From: a virus
DNA: 23,641 nt
IMG/VR virus record: IMGVR_UViG_3300030451_006972
Span: 1-23,641 of that record
Strand: one strand, 5' to 3'
A model generated the notes under the pieces. The model made no database searches, was not told where the DNA came from, and was given only the letters and a program-made list of their open reading frames with translations. Each line of letters starts with the position of its first letter. Position 1 is the stretch's first letter. The position numbers were made by a program, and so were the translations under genes. Shown here piece after piece: positions 9,008-16,096 of this stretch.

Positions 9008-10297
9008 TTATGCTTCGCTTTCTCCAAATTCATCATCATATCCCCCAGTATCGCTTTCACCGAGTTCTTCTGAGGCAGCGGTGGCACCGCCATAGTCTGG
9101 CTGTAACGCCAGTAAAGAATTGCGAAATTGTGTTACTGTGCTGTTCCAGTTTCTTTCAATTACTGTTCCATCCCTGACTATTCTTCCCGTTGCTTTTAGC
9201 TGCACTAATTCAGTTTTTGTTAATTGAGTATTCCAATTAGAATAATAATTCCAAGTTAACGTTTCCGCATCTTCAGAAACACTATTGCCGGCAAGCTTCT
9301 TATATCCTCTAGCCATTTTTTTCTCAATTATTTTACTAAACGCAGTAATTCCTTTTTCCAGAGTATCAAATCCAGCAAAAATTCTCTGTTCATTTCCACT
9401 GTCTAAGAAACAAGTTTGATAATCAAAATCGCTTTTTTTGGTACCAGAAAATCCTCTCTTATTGTCCAACTGTATGCCGGCGACGTTATTTGCAGGAAAC
9501 TTAAAGCCGGGCTGCTCTTTGTTTAAAAAAGCCCACATTGTTTTTCTTAAATCCCTATTGCTTACTGTGGAATTGACAGCATTTAAAACTTGCTGTCTAG
9601 AATAAGAGAAAAATCTGGTAGGTTTTTTTGGCAAGTCTGGATATATCGATGGGCGGCATTTTTCAAACGTTGGATCATCCTTGGTGCCGCCGCGAGATGA
9701 TTGCCCTGGGAGAGCACCGCCCTCTTCAAGATATTGAAAATTGTTTACCAAAGGTGAGCCTCCAGATTCATTAAAATTAGAACCCCCTATTCCTTGCCCA
9801 GATATTCCTCGTTGATATTCCCCCATTTGCATATTTGGGGCATTACCCGTACCATTTTTTGGTAATCGAACTTCAATAATATCTCCTTGAGCTGGCGGAG
9901 TTACATTAAGAGAATATCTTGCCGTTACTGTAGTGTGGAGTGAAACTATTGAATCTCTCCAACTGTCACCATATCTCTCTGATGCTGGGCCATTAATGAA
10001 TGAGGGATCTAAAGGATCAGGTAGATATTTATGAGGTGAATTTTCTCCTAATATTCTTACCTTTAATTTGTAATTAACACCCGAAGCTTGTTGCGCAGAC
10101 TTTAGTTTTGTTGCAGTACCATGCGTAGCACCTTCCGTTACTGTCATTTCTTTTGCTACCGTTAGCACAACTGCAGTGAAAACATCTTTATCGCTATAGG
10201 CATCAAATTTAATCGCTTCCGCGATTGAATACCTCATTAAGTCCAGTTTTCCGTCTACGGTAGATAAACCTTTTTTGTCTAAAAAATCTTTAGCCAC
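9008..10297 (-). CDS. gp5-like baseplate hub protein with probable lysozyme/transglycosylase-like domain
   Basis: The product is 429 residues. Residues about 20-145 contain strand-rich sequence (YKLKVRILGENSPHKYLPDP, then SIVSLHTTVTARY and PAQGDIIEVRLPKNG) that resembles an OB-fold hub domain with an 'available as a mixed-ring valve' proline/Gly pattern. After a Gly/Ser-rich linker (150-210) comes a second domain, about 230-400. Its FLNKEQPGFKFPANNVAGIQ segment has an acidic residue (E261) followed by an NN-AGI motif, typical of glucosaminidase or transglycosylase-type peptidoglycan hydrolases, and its FAGFDTLEKGITAFSKII segment matches a common motif in the same group. The last 30 residues are acidic. 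T4 gp5 also combines an OB fold with lysozyme, and gene order supports a hub role. It probably opens the host cell wall during tail penetration. The domain calls were made by eye. Confidence 0.55.
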   Translation of the reverse strand: MAKDFLDKKGLSTVDGKLDLMRYSIAEAIKFDAYSDKDVFTAVVLTVAKEMTVTEGATHGTATKLKSAQQASGVNYKLKVRILGENSPHKYLPDPLDPSFINGPASERYGDSWRDSIVSLHTTVTARYSLNVTPPAQGDIIEVRLPKNGTGNAPNMQMGEYQRGISGQGIGGSNFNESGGSPLVNNFQYLEEGGALPGQSSRGGTKDDPTFEKCRPSIYPDLPKKPTRFFSYSRQQVLNAVNSTVSNRDLRKTMWAFLNKEQPGFKFPANNVAGIQLDNKRGFSGTKKSDFDYQTCFLDSGNEQRIFAGFDTLEKGITAFSKIIEKKMARGYKKLAGNSVSEDAETLTWNYYSNWNTQLTKTELVQLKATGRIVRDGTVIERNWNSTVTQFRNSLLALQPDYGGATAASEELGESDTGGYDDEFGESEA

Positions 10298-10589
10298 TGT
10301 TAGATGTACCTTGAATTATATCGTACAAATTAGTTTTGTCTTCATCGCTCAACTCTTCCGATAATGTAGCGTTTTTTTGCTTTATATTGATAATTTTCAC
10401 AAGCTGCTCATTAGAACGCTGCATTGTTTCAATGTGCTTGGCGGCAACAGGACTTAGACTTCTGTTATTATCAGAGTCTGCAGCTATTTGATTTGCTATT
10501 TCATTTAAGAATTCTTTAGCAATTTTTCTATCACTGCGGATATTTTCCAGTGCTTCTCCTATGAGATTATCTAAATTTTCGTTGCTCAT
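10290..10589 (-). CDS. Small unknown phage protein, 99 aa, downstream of late sigma factor
   Basis: I do not recognise this protein. It is charged, mostly helix-forming and has no cysteine, signal peptide or membrane segment. The middle (SLSPVAAKHIETMQRSNEQL) looks amphipathic and could form a helical bundle or coiled coil. Its ATG overlaps the stop of the late sigma gene by 4 bases (ATGA), and its end overlaps the hub-like gene by 8, so it is probably co-translated with the sigma factor. A T4 gp33-like co-activator would fit the size and neighbourhood, but I see no motif to prove it. A small terminase or assembly factor is also possible. Confidence 0.6.
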   Translation of the reverse strand: MSNENLDNLIGEALENIRSDRKIAKEFLNEIANQIAADSDNNRSLSPVAAKHIETMQRSNEQLVKIINIKQKNATLSEELSDEDKTNLYDIIQGTSNSG

Positions 10590-11287
10590 ATGTCGCCGTT
10601 CTCCCAGCCTGACTTGAAATTTGTATAACGCTTTCTAAATTTTTTTAATGAATTTACGATTTGTTTGGTGTTTAATCCTGTTATTTCTCGCAGGTAAAGA
10701 TAAATAGCTTTCTTGTTAAAAATTTCTATATCATCTTTAGATTCAAAAAGTATATTAATCGCCTTATACACTTTTAAATCATTGTCTTTCATTTGATTTT
10801 CATCCCAAGATTTAATCTCTTCGTGAAAAGATTTCCAAAATTCCGCGGTTTCTCTCTCTTTGATGTACGAATCATCTGTAGACAGATATTGTTCTTCGTA
10901 GTGTTTTGCTATATTATCAAAATCAACTTCTCGCATATTGCGCTTCTGTTGTCTTTTTACTTTATGTATAAACCAGTTTTTTGTGATTACGCTAAAATAC
11001 GAAAAGGCTTTGGAGCCTTTGCTTTGATCATACTTGTCTAATATTGTCATTAGCCAAATTTTACATTCATCCCTTAAGGAGTCTATATTTGGTAAATTAG
11101 TGAACTTATAAGTAAAAACGATCTTGTCAACCATTTCATTAAATGCCGGCTGGATGTACGTTACATAAAGCTCTGTTCTTTCTCTGATACACGTAGATTT
11201 TGAATATCTAACAATCGCATCTTCATGTACTTTTGTAAAATAATGATTTTTCTTTCTTCTAGCTCTAGTTTTGGGTTTCGGGCTCAA
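10586..11287 (-). CDS. 55: Late-transcription sigma factor, T4 gp55-like
   Basis: This 233-residue protein would direct host RNA polymerase to phage late promoters. After a basic N-terminus (residues 3-13), residues about 35-120 have a sigma region 2-like pattern: LRDECKIWLMTILDKYDQSKG then AFSYFSVITKNWFIHKVKR. The KYDxxKGxxxFxYF core is the signature I associate with T4 gp55 and sigma factors generally. It is longer than T4 gp55 (about 185). The extra C-terminus has a helix-turn-helix-like segment near 193-223 (AIYLYLREITGLNTKQIVNS). The start is TTG at 11287; no ATG or GTG occurs in frame before residue 52, inside the conserved region. The gene overlaps the preceding membrane-protein gene by 23 bases. 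Confidence 0.8.
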   Translation of the reverse strand: MSPKPKTRARRKKNHYFTKVHEDAIVRYSKSTCIRERTELYVTYIQPAFNEMVDKIVFTYKFTNLPNIDSLRDECKIWLMTILDKYDQSKGSKAFSYFSVITKNWFIHKVKRQQKRNMREVDFDNIAKHYEEQYLSTDDSYIKERETAEFWKSFHEEIKSWDENQMKDNDLKVYKAINILFESKDDIEIFNKKAIYLYLREITGLNTKQIVNSLKKFRKRYTNFKSGWENGDI

Positions 11288-11609
11288 TTTCTATTTCCTT
11301 TGTCTCTGATTCTACTACTACGTCTTCTTCCGTTAGTGCATAAATATACTCAAACGTATCTAAATATTCATTAAAAGAGCGAGCGTGATTCATCAAATGT
11401 TGTAAAGTATCATCTCCATAAAACATTTCTAATTCATAAACCTCTTTTGTGTGAGCAGCTAAAGAGTCTGCCATATCTTTGAGATCACCCAACTCGGATG
11501 ATACAGAAAGCAATTGTAAGACTACATTTCTCGCATATAAAAACACGCCTATATTAAAAAATATTGACAATGTTGATACACATATTAGGATTATTTCTAG
11601 TTTAGTCAT
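11265..11609 (-). CDS. Small membrane-anchored phage protein of unknown function, 114 aa
   Basis: Residues about 5-27 form one hydrophobic segment (IILICVSTLSIFFNIGVFLY), probably an N-terminal membrane anchor. The remainder is a charged helical region likely to lie in the cytoplasm, ending in an acidic tail rich in Glu. I recognise no named family, although small single-span proteins of this design are common beside gene 55 in marine T4-like phages as far as I recall. A GGAGA site lies 7 bases before ATG 11609. The start overlaps the sulfotransferase stop by 4 bases, and the gene end overlaps the sigma gene by 23. A holin role is possible but not supported: it has only one hydrophobic segment and no lysis genes adjoin it. 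Confidence 0.65.
   Translation of the reverse strand: MTKLEIILICVSTLSIFFNIGVFLYARNVVLQLLSVSSELGDLKDMADSLAAHTKEVYELEMFYGDDTLQHLMNHARSFNEYLDTFEYIYALTEEDVVVESETKEIEIEPETQN
11296..11301 (-). promoter_or_regulatory. Ribosome binding site supporting the TTG start of the late sigma gene
   Basis: AAAGGA on the minus strand lies 8 bases before the TTG at 11287, inside the upstream gene. No other candidate start nearby has such a site, so it decides the start. Confidence 0.55.
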
Positions 11610-12442
11610 GATAAGTTCTCCGGCTCATAATCAAATAATGAAAAATCCTCTCTGTAGTATTCTATAAAGCCGCGGTGCATGTCGGGTTCTTTTCTCAAAA
11701 TATCATAAAACACTTCTTTATAAGATTGCGAGTTAATAGTCGACTCTGATGGGTTTCTGTGAACCATGTTTGCTGGATCTGGCATGCCGTTAGCATCTAA
11801 AAAATCACCCTCATGTTGAGTAACAAGACTAACTTTTTTTGTGCGGGATATGTTATGTTCTTGCATAAAACGCCATAATTCATTGTAATAATCCTCACAT
11901 TGATACAAATGTGTCGTGTCGTTGTGCCACGTGGTTTGGGGCAAAAACATGCGATCTAGTTTTTTTGGATCTGTTTCAAATTCGTAATCCGTTGGTGCTT
12001 GTACTTTTCTTTCTATAATATATTGCAATGCTTTGTGGACACTGTTTTGAAAATCATCCATTCCAACCGAAAGGTTCCGTTTGGGGGAAGTATCCCACCC
12101 GCTCTTGTGGCGCTTGTTCTTATCATTAAACAGAAGAGTATCTTTCGGCGTGCGCCACTTAACAATACTTACAAATCTGGAGTATGGATTACGTGTGAAG
12201 CAGAATGTGCTATGGTTAGCATATTTTGGCAAAGATGTTATTTGTGGCGCCGTCATATGAGTTGTGGAGTACGATCGTCGGCTGGCTTCGTAGCCGTTTT
12301 CACTATCTACAAGCCTGAATAAGAAATCAGCTGTTGTTGTTCCATAATTTTTGGGAACATGTATGAATACCAACTTGCGATCCCACAGGGCATTGTTTGA
12401 CGCCTTTTGTTCGGCTAGTCTGATTTTTTTAATTAAACTCAC
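11606..12442 (-). CDS. Sulfotransferase (carbohydrate-type, PAPS-dependent)
   Basis: The 278-residue protein carries the two PAPS-binding elements of the sulfotransferase superfamily. A 5'-phosphosulfate loop lies at residues 25-37 (VFIHVPKNYGTTT), and a 3'-phosphate site at 81-90 (CFTRNPYSRF). The C-terminal YREDFSLFDY near 262-271 is the YxxDFxxFxY ending seen in Sulfotransfer_2 proteins. It should move a sulfonate from PAPS to a sugar hydroxyl. The usual loop is HVPKTGGTS; here NYG replaces TGG, a mild change. The start is GTG at 12442, within a GTGA overlap with the preceding gene's stop. It is the last decorating enzyme of the glycan cassette before the regulatory genes. The substrate cannot be read from sequence; a polysaccharide is inferred from its neighbours. 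Confidence 0.8.
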   Translation of the reverse strand: MSLIKKIRLAEQKASNNALWDRKLVFIHVPKNYGTTTADFLFRLVDSENGYEASRRSYSTTHMTAPQITSLPKYANHSTFCFTRNPYSRFVSIVKWRTPKDTLLFNDKNKRHKSGWDTSPKRNLSVGMDDFQNSVHKALQYIIERKVQAPTDYEFETDPKKLDRMFLPQTTWHNDTTHLYQCEDYYNELWRFMQEHNISRTKKVSLVTQHEGDFLDANGMPDPANMVHRNPSESTINSQSYKEVFYDILRKEPDMHRGFIEYYREDFSLFDYEPENLS

Positions 12443-12702
12443 GAATTTTCTTTTTTATATACCTTTTCTTTCACTTCTCTCTTCATATCATCAAGAAGTT
12501 TTTTATTGTCTTCAATGTATTGCTTAGTTATGTCTCCAGTAGCTTGTCTTTTTGTGTTCTTATCAAAATGTAACGGTTTAGTCAGCAACTTGCTTACACC
12601 GGGGAGAGAACAAAGTGTGCACTCCTCCTGAACCTCTGACATTAGATGGTAGACAAAAAAATCTTCACCACAATTATTGCAATGATAATAATATTTTGGC
12701 AC
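12439..12702 (-). CDS. FmdB-type zinc-ribbon small protein
   Basis: The 87-residue product begins MPKYYYHCNNCGEDF and continues with CTLCSLPGVSKLL, giving two CxxC pairs (residues 8/11 and 29/32) that should bind one zinc. This MPxYxYxCxxCG opening is the FmdB regulatory-protein family pattern, which supports the GTG at 12702 as start even though no strong ribosome site is present. The last 40 residues are charged and helical. The GTG shares one base with the preceding gene's stop (TAGTG), so translational coupling is likely. FmdB-type proteins occur in many tailed phages; their role there is not established, with DNA or RNA binding a usual guess. Confidence 0.72.
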   Translation of the reverse strand: MPKYYYHCNNCGEDFFVYHLMSEVQEECTLCSLPGVSKLLTKPLHFDKNTKRQATGDITKQYIEDNKKLLDDMKREVKEKVYKKENS

Positions 12703-12941
12703 TATTTTACCATGTTAAGCAAGTCTTGTTCACTAATGTTTTTTTCATTAGAAACTCTAACTGTGGGCGGGTTTGTTACAACCAGCCCGTCTGTGCTTTC
12801 TACCAACTCAAAACCTCTTAAAATCGGCACTATGTCAAGCTCATTTAGCAATGATTCCTGAAGAGCCATCATAATAGATCCTAATGCTTGGTTTGACAAC
12901 TTATGTGTTGTTTCGTTAACATCATTACCCATTGGTTCCAT
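12702..12941 (-). CDS. Small conserved-looking phage protein of unknown function, 79 aa
   Basis: I do not recognise a named domain. The middle (LSNQALGSIMMALQESLLNE) forms an amphipathic helix followed by a short strand-rich part (GFELVESTDGLVVTNPPTV). The type LSNxALGxxMMALQxSLL is one I recall from small hypothetical proteins of marine T4-like phages. ATG 12941 has only weak ribosome-site sequence; an in-frame ATG three codons later (12932) is an alternative. The start overlaps the coiled-coil gene by 17 bases and the end touches the FmdB-like gene. Confidence 0.6.
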   Translation of the reverse strand: MEPMGNDVNETTHKLSNQALGSIMMALQESLLNELDIVPILRGFELVESTDGLVVTNPPTVRVSNEKNISEQDLLNMVK

Positions 12942-13092
12942 CCACTTTATTTGTGAGATACTTTACGTCTGATGCCACGTCAGACTTAAACCTTTTAAGC
13001 TCATTTCTAAGTGTGTATACTTCGTCACTAAACACACTGATTCTCTGTTGAAGACGTTGAATCTCCTTTTGTAGTTCTTTTACTGTAGCCAT
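12925..13092 (-). CDS. Short coiled-coil protein, 55 aa
   Basis: Starting at ATG 13092 the product begins MATVKELQKEIQRLQQRISV. Most of it reads as one continuous helix with heptad-spaced Leu, Ile and Val, so a coiled-coil oligomer is likely. An earlier in-frame ATG at 13110 is rejected, because the strong ribosome site AAAGGAG lies between it and 13092. The gene starts 10 bases after the methyltransferase stop and overlaps the next gene by 17 bases. The function is unknown. Confidence 0.6.
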   Translation of the reverse strand: MATVKELQKEIQRLQQRISVFSDEVYTLRNELKRFKSDVASDVKYLTNKVDGTNG

Positions 13093-13097
13093 TATTT

Positions 13098-13104
13098 CTC
13101 CTTT
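13098..13104 (-). promoter_or_regulatory. Ribosome binding site that decides the coiled-coil gene start
   Basis: AAAGGAG on the minus strand stands 5 bases before ATG 13092, and it lies inside the reading frame if the upstream ATG 13110 were used. This favours 13092. Confidence 0.65.
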
Positions 13105-13762
13105 ATTCATTTCTAGCTTTAGTGATTTTTCCCCACTTGCAAGTGGAAAATCTTTTTGTTAATTCTTTTTTTAAATTTTCATATTCTGGATGTCCAGCAC
13201 CATGAACTTCCATTGAAATATTTTTAATTCTCTTATCTAAGTCATGTTTAAATATTTGATCAAAAACCTCAAATTCACACCCTTCACAATCAACTTTTAA
13301 AAAATCAACGTAATCTATGTTATTTATTTCAAATATTTCTTTTATGGATATCTGTTCTACCGCGCACTTCGTTATAGAGTTGCTTGGCTTGGTGGACTTA
13401 AATCTTTCTTCAGAATTATAGCTTCCGTCACCGGAATAAATTGATTTATGTCCGCCTCTGTTGTCTCGGTTTTCACAAATTTTTACAATCGAATTATTGC
13501 CAATTACTCCCGCATTGAATAGTTTAACATTTTTAAATTTGCTTAAATTTGTTTCTGCTGCCTTGTAATTGTCTTCCATCAGCTCATATGCATATATATT
13601 GCACTCGGGATACATTTCGGCTGCTAAATATGAGAACCATCCGTAATTAGAGCCTATGTCTATAATATGAAGAGGATCCCTATCAAAACTAATATCTCGA
13701 AGAGAATAAGTATCGTCGTGGTAAACCTCTCTTTTAATTATTTTGTCCCACTGTGGATCCAT
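13103..13762 (-). CDS. FkbM-family SAM-dependent methyltransferase
   Basis: The product is 219 residues. Residues 33-47 (IIDIGSNYGWFSYLA) are the SAM-binding motif I of class I methyltransferases. The YVDFLKVDCEGCEFEVF segment (151-167) is the FkbM-family signature, usually FLKIDVEGxExxVL. FkbM-type enzymes commonly O-methylate sugars in surface polysaccharides and are frequent in marine phage glycan islands. A GGGAG site lies 7 bases before ATG 13762. It follows the HAD phosphatase with 4 bases between and belongs to the glycan cassette. The substrate is not deducible. Confidence 0.85.
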   Translation of the reverse strand: MDPQWDKIIKREVYHDDTYSLRDISFDRDPLHIIDIGSNYGWFSYLAAEMYPECNIYAYELMEDNYKAAETNLSKFKNVKLFNAGVIGNNSIVKICENRDNRGGHKSIYSGDGSYNSEERFKSTKPSNSITKCAVEQISIKEIFEINNIDYVDFLKVDCEGCEFEVFDQIFKHDLDKRIKNISMEVHGAGHPEYENLKKELTKRFSTCKWGKITKARNE

Positions 13763-13766
13763 TGCT

Positions 13767-14060
13767 TTACTCCCAGTCCTCAGAATTTATCGCCTTATCA
13801 TCGATAAACAAATCATACACCGGCTTACCAAGTTTTAAATCATGATGTTTGGCTCCCCATTGAGTTAATTGTTTTTTGGTTACATCATACCAATCAATTC
13901 CAGTACCAGAACCACGTGCTGTCCAATATACAACAGTATTCCCTTCATCGTAAAATTTATTTGCTTTTGCAATATTCTCAATAATTGGTGTTGAATTACT
14001 GTAGTTTCTATCATCTGGTGTGTTTGCAATTGTTTCATCAATATCAATATAAACTATCAT
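13767..14060 (-). CDS. Small HAD-superfamily phosphatase
   Basis: The 97-residue product has HAD motifs in order: YIDIDET (D6 nucleophile, D8 acid/base), YWTARG (T47), a Lys near 76-79, and DLFIDDKA (D87, D88). It lacks a cap domain, so it belongs to the short capless HAD type seen in capsule and LPS loci, sometimes annotated as capsular-biosynthesis or nucleotidase-like phosphatase. It would remove a phosphate from a small sugar phosphate or a nucleotide. GGAGAAAGT precedes ATG 14060, which overlaps the dioxygenase stop by 4 bases. In NeuB pathways a 9-phosphate can need removal, which gives a possible but unproven role. Confidence 0.8.
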   Translation of the reverse strand: MIVYIDIDETIANTPDDRNYSNSTPIIENIAKANKFYDEGNTVVYWTARGSGTGIDWYDVTKKQLTQWGAKHHDLKLGKPVYDLFIDDKAINSEDWE

Positions 14061-14974
14061 ACTTTCTCCATAAAATCGTATAGTGGTTTTTTGTCATCAC
14101 TAAGTTGTTCATAAAACTCTTTGGATATCTTAAATCTCTTTGAATAGGGCGATTGTTCTCCCTCATAAAATACCCCGGGACCGTAAGGCAACTGGGAAAG
14201 GCTTTGCGATAATTCATGATGAACTAAAAAATTCATTGTAAATAATATGCGAAAGCCGCTTTCTAAAGGCAGCCCCTTGTGGAAGCCGTTGGTGGTTGCT
14301 ATAATCAAATCTCCATATCTCCCAGTAATATTTTTCACACTATTGGCACCGTATAGAAATTCTATTTCTTCATTTTCCCATCTTAATTTACTGCTCCAAT
14401 TATTTGGCAGTCGACGGTGGGAACCCTCAACGTATGTAAACGGACCGTTATCAATCGTTACATCATTTAGATATGTAAAAAATTTCAAAATCTTAACTGG
14501 ACTGTTAAAGTCACGATGAAATTGACATGTGCCAAACTCTCTAGAATTTTCACTAGCGCTATATCTTAAGTTTTGTGTTCCAAAGCCGGGAAAACACTTG
14601 AAGAATGAGGCAGCAATTGCTATTATCCGACTATCAGTAGCTAGCGAATTCAGACTTGTAACATTCAACAATGGCTGGTTTATTTGAGAATGTTGCCCCC
14701 CATGAGTTTGCTTGATTAATGCAGGATCCATGGATTGAAACGCTCGGTGGCAATCATCACGCGCAACATTCAAATTATCAATATCCCAAAAATTCTCTAT
14801 CTTGTGATAACCGTTTTGATTAATGTTTTCTGCTACAGCATTTGATTCGGGTGTGGTGTATTTTTCCCAATCAGGTATCAGTTCTCGACGTTCTGTTATT
14901 CTGTCGTTATACCAATTAACCACGGTGCTGGCGCCTCTATAGAAAGATGCATCTGTTGGAGTCAACCATTTCAT
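14057..14974 (-). CDS. PhyH-type Fe(II)/2-oxoglutarate dioxygenase (1)
   Basis: The product is 305 residues. The metal triad reads H153-x-D155 (FHRDF) with distal H232 (GFHKG), and the 2-oxoglutarate-binding R242 follows ten residues after it, as in PhyH (phytanoyl-CoA hydroxylase) family proteins. A typical LNDVTIDNGPFTYVEGSHR stretch (169-187) sits between them. Such enzymes hydroxylate small molecules or lipids using Fe(II), O2 and 2-oxoglutarate. The gene directly follows the pyruvyl transferase stop (TAAATG) and overlaps the HAD gene. In this cassette it probably modifies a sugar or lipid-linked precursor, which is inference. The start agrees with a GAGG site about 11 bases upstream. Confidence 0.85.
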   Translation of the reverse strand: MKWLTPTDASFYRGASTVVNWYNDRITERRELIPDWEKYTTPESNAVAENINQNGYHKIENFWDIDNLNVARDDCHRAFQSMDPALIKQTHGGQHSQINQPLLNVTSLNSLATDSRIIAIAASFFKCFPGFGTQNLRYSASENSREFGTCQFHRDFNSPVKILKFFTYLNDVTIDNGPFTYVEGSHRRLPNNWSSKLRWENEEIEFLYGANSVKNITGRYGDLIIATTNGFHKGLPLESGFRILFTMNFLVHHELSQSLSQLPYGPGVFYEGEQSPYSKRFKISKEFYEQLSDDKKPLYDFMEKV

Positions 14975-16096
14975 TTATATTAAATCCTCTGCTATCTTTT
15001 TACATAAATCACCAAACTGCTCTTGATATTGTGAGACTAAAATATCTCTATTATTATACCATGAGTTCAAAAAATCTTGATTAGTGGTTAGTTTTGTAAA
15101 CAAATTGTTTAACTTAATATACCAGCTTTCATCATTGATGTCAACATTAAAGTTCATTAGATTATTTCTTTTAGAAAAATTGAGAACCTTATCTTGCGTT
15201 GAAAAATATACAGAAGGTACGTTCAAAGCTAAAGCTATCATTTGTCCGTGTCCGCGCATTGCAATAGAGCAACCTACATTTTCATAATATCTCAACAGCT
15301 CTAAGTAAGATTCTATACTTGAATATTTTTGGAAGTGGGGCTTGTCCCAGACTGATTCAAACCCAGCAAGATTAAACGGAAAATGCATGTAATCTTTTGG
15401 TGTGTGGGGCAAAATTTTTAGCCCGAATTCAGTTGGCATGCGTATTATTTTATTAAAATTTTCATTATTCAAAAATCTTCCTATCATAATATTTTGTCCG
15501 CCATTAAATGCTGGTTGTAAGACTTTATCTTTTCGCTGTACTTCTTCTACAGTCATGCGAGGATACTCGTAATCATAAATCAATCCGGGATCCGGTACTT
15601 CAAGTATTTTATTAAAAACAGAAGAATGTAAAATTTCTTTGGCGGAATCAAGGGAGCCGTCGTTTCTAAGAGAGAATATTCTTGAATTATTGACAAGAGA
15701 AGTCAAACCATCAACTCCTTTTTTAGTGAAACCCGCCACAGATCTAAAATAATTGATGCCAGCGCCAATAACATAAATTGGAATATCTAATTTTAATTCT
15801 TCGAAGATTTCATCATTGAATGGCAATTTCCAGCCCGTATAAGTATCATTAAACGGCCCGCCCTCAAGCAGTCCGCCACCACCTATAAATAACGCAGAAC
15901 AACCCTCTAAACGCTCGTTAAATGTGCTTAATACATAATCTTTATTATTTTTACAATCTAAAAATCCGATTATATTAATTGGAACCCACTCAATTTTCTC
16001 TGGAATGAGCTTTGATACTTGGATACGAATATTATCTAGTGCAACCGTGTCTCCAATATTTGTCCCATAGGCGCCAAAGTGAGCAATTTTAAGCAT
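14975..16096 (-). CDS. Polysaccharide pyruvyl transferase family protein
   Basis: The product is 373 residues. It shows family landmarks in order: HFGAYGTNIGD near residues 7-16, LFIGGGGLLEGG (69-80), IGAGINYF (110-117), FSLRNDGS (141-148), DPGL (169-172) and RGHGQMIALALNVPSV (281-296, comparable to the conserved RxHxxI segment of CsaB-type enzymes). These proteins transfer a ketal pyruvate from phosphoenolpyruvate to a sugar of surface polysaccharides, adding a negative charge. Phosphoenolpyruvate is also the NeuB co-substrate, so the cassette would use it twice. The start overlaps the methyltransferase end by 8 bases; ATG 16096 has only a weak ribosome site. Some family members have glycosyltransferase-like roles. 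Confidence 0.85.
   Translation of the reverse strand: MLKIAHFGAYGTNIGDTVALDNIRIQVSKLIPEKIEWVPINIIGFLDCKNNKDYVLSTFNERLEGCSALFIGGGGLLEGGPFNDTYTGWKLPFNDEIFEELKLDIPIYVIGAGINYFRSVAGFTKKGVDGLTSLVNNSRIFSLRNDGSLDSAKEILHSSVFNKILEVPDPGLIYDYEYPRMTVEEVQRKDKVLQPAFNGGQNIMIGRFLNNENFNKIIRMPTEFGLKILPHTPKDYMHFPFNLAGFESVWDKPHFQKYSSIESYLELLRYYENVGCSIAMRGHGQMIALALNVPSVYFSTQDKVLNFSKRNNLMNFNVDINDESWYIKLNNLFTKLTTNQDFLNSWYNNRDILVSQYQEQFGDLCKKIAEDLI

Noticed and set aside
11265-11609. Holin for the small membrane protein
   Set aside because: It has one N-terminal span and a long charged cytoplasmic part, with no lysis neighbours; not enough support.
11999-12322. Plus-strand open frame of 107 codons
   Set aside because: It is entirely opposite the sulfotransferase, whose motifs are clear.
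13093-13110. Earlier ATG (MNKGEI) for the coiled-coil gene
   Set aside because: The strong AAAGGAG ribosome site would be inside the gene; it serves ATG 13092.
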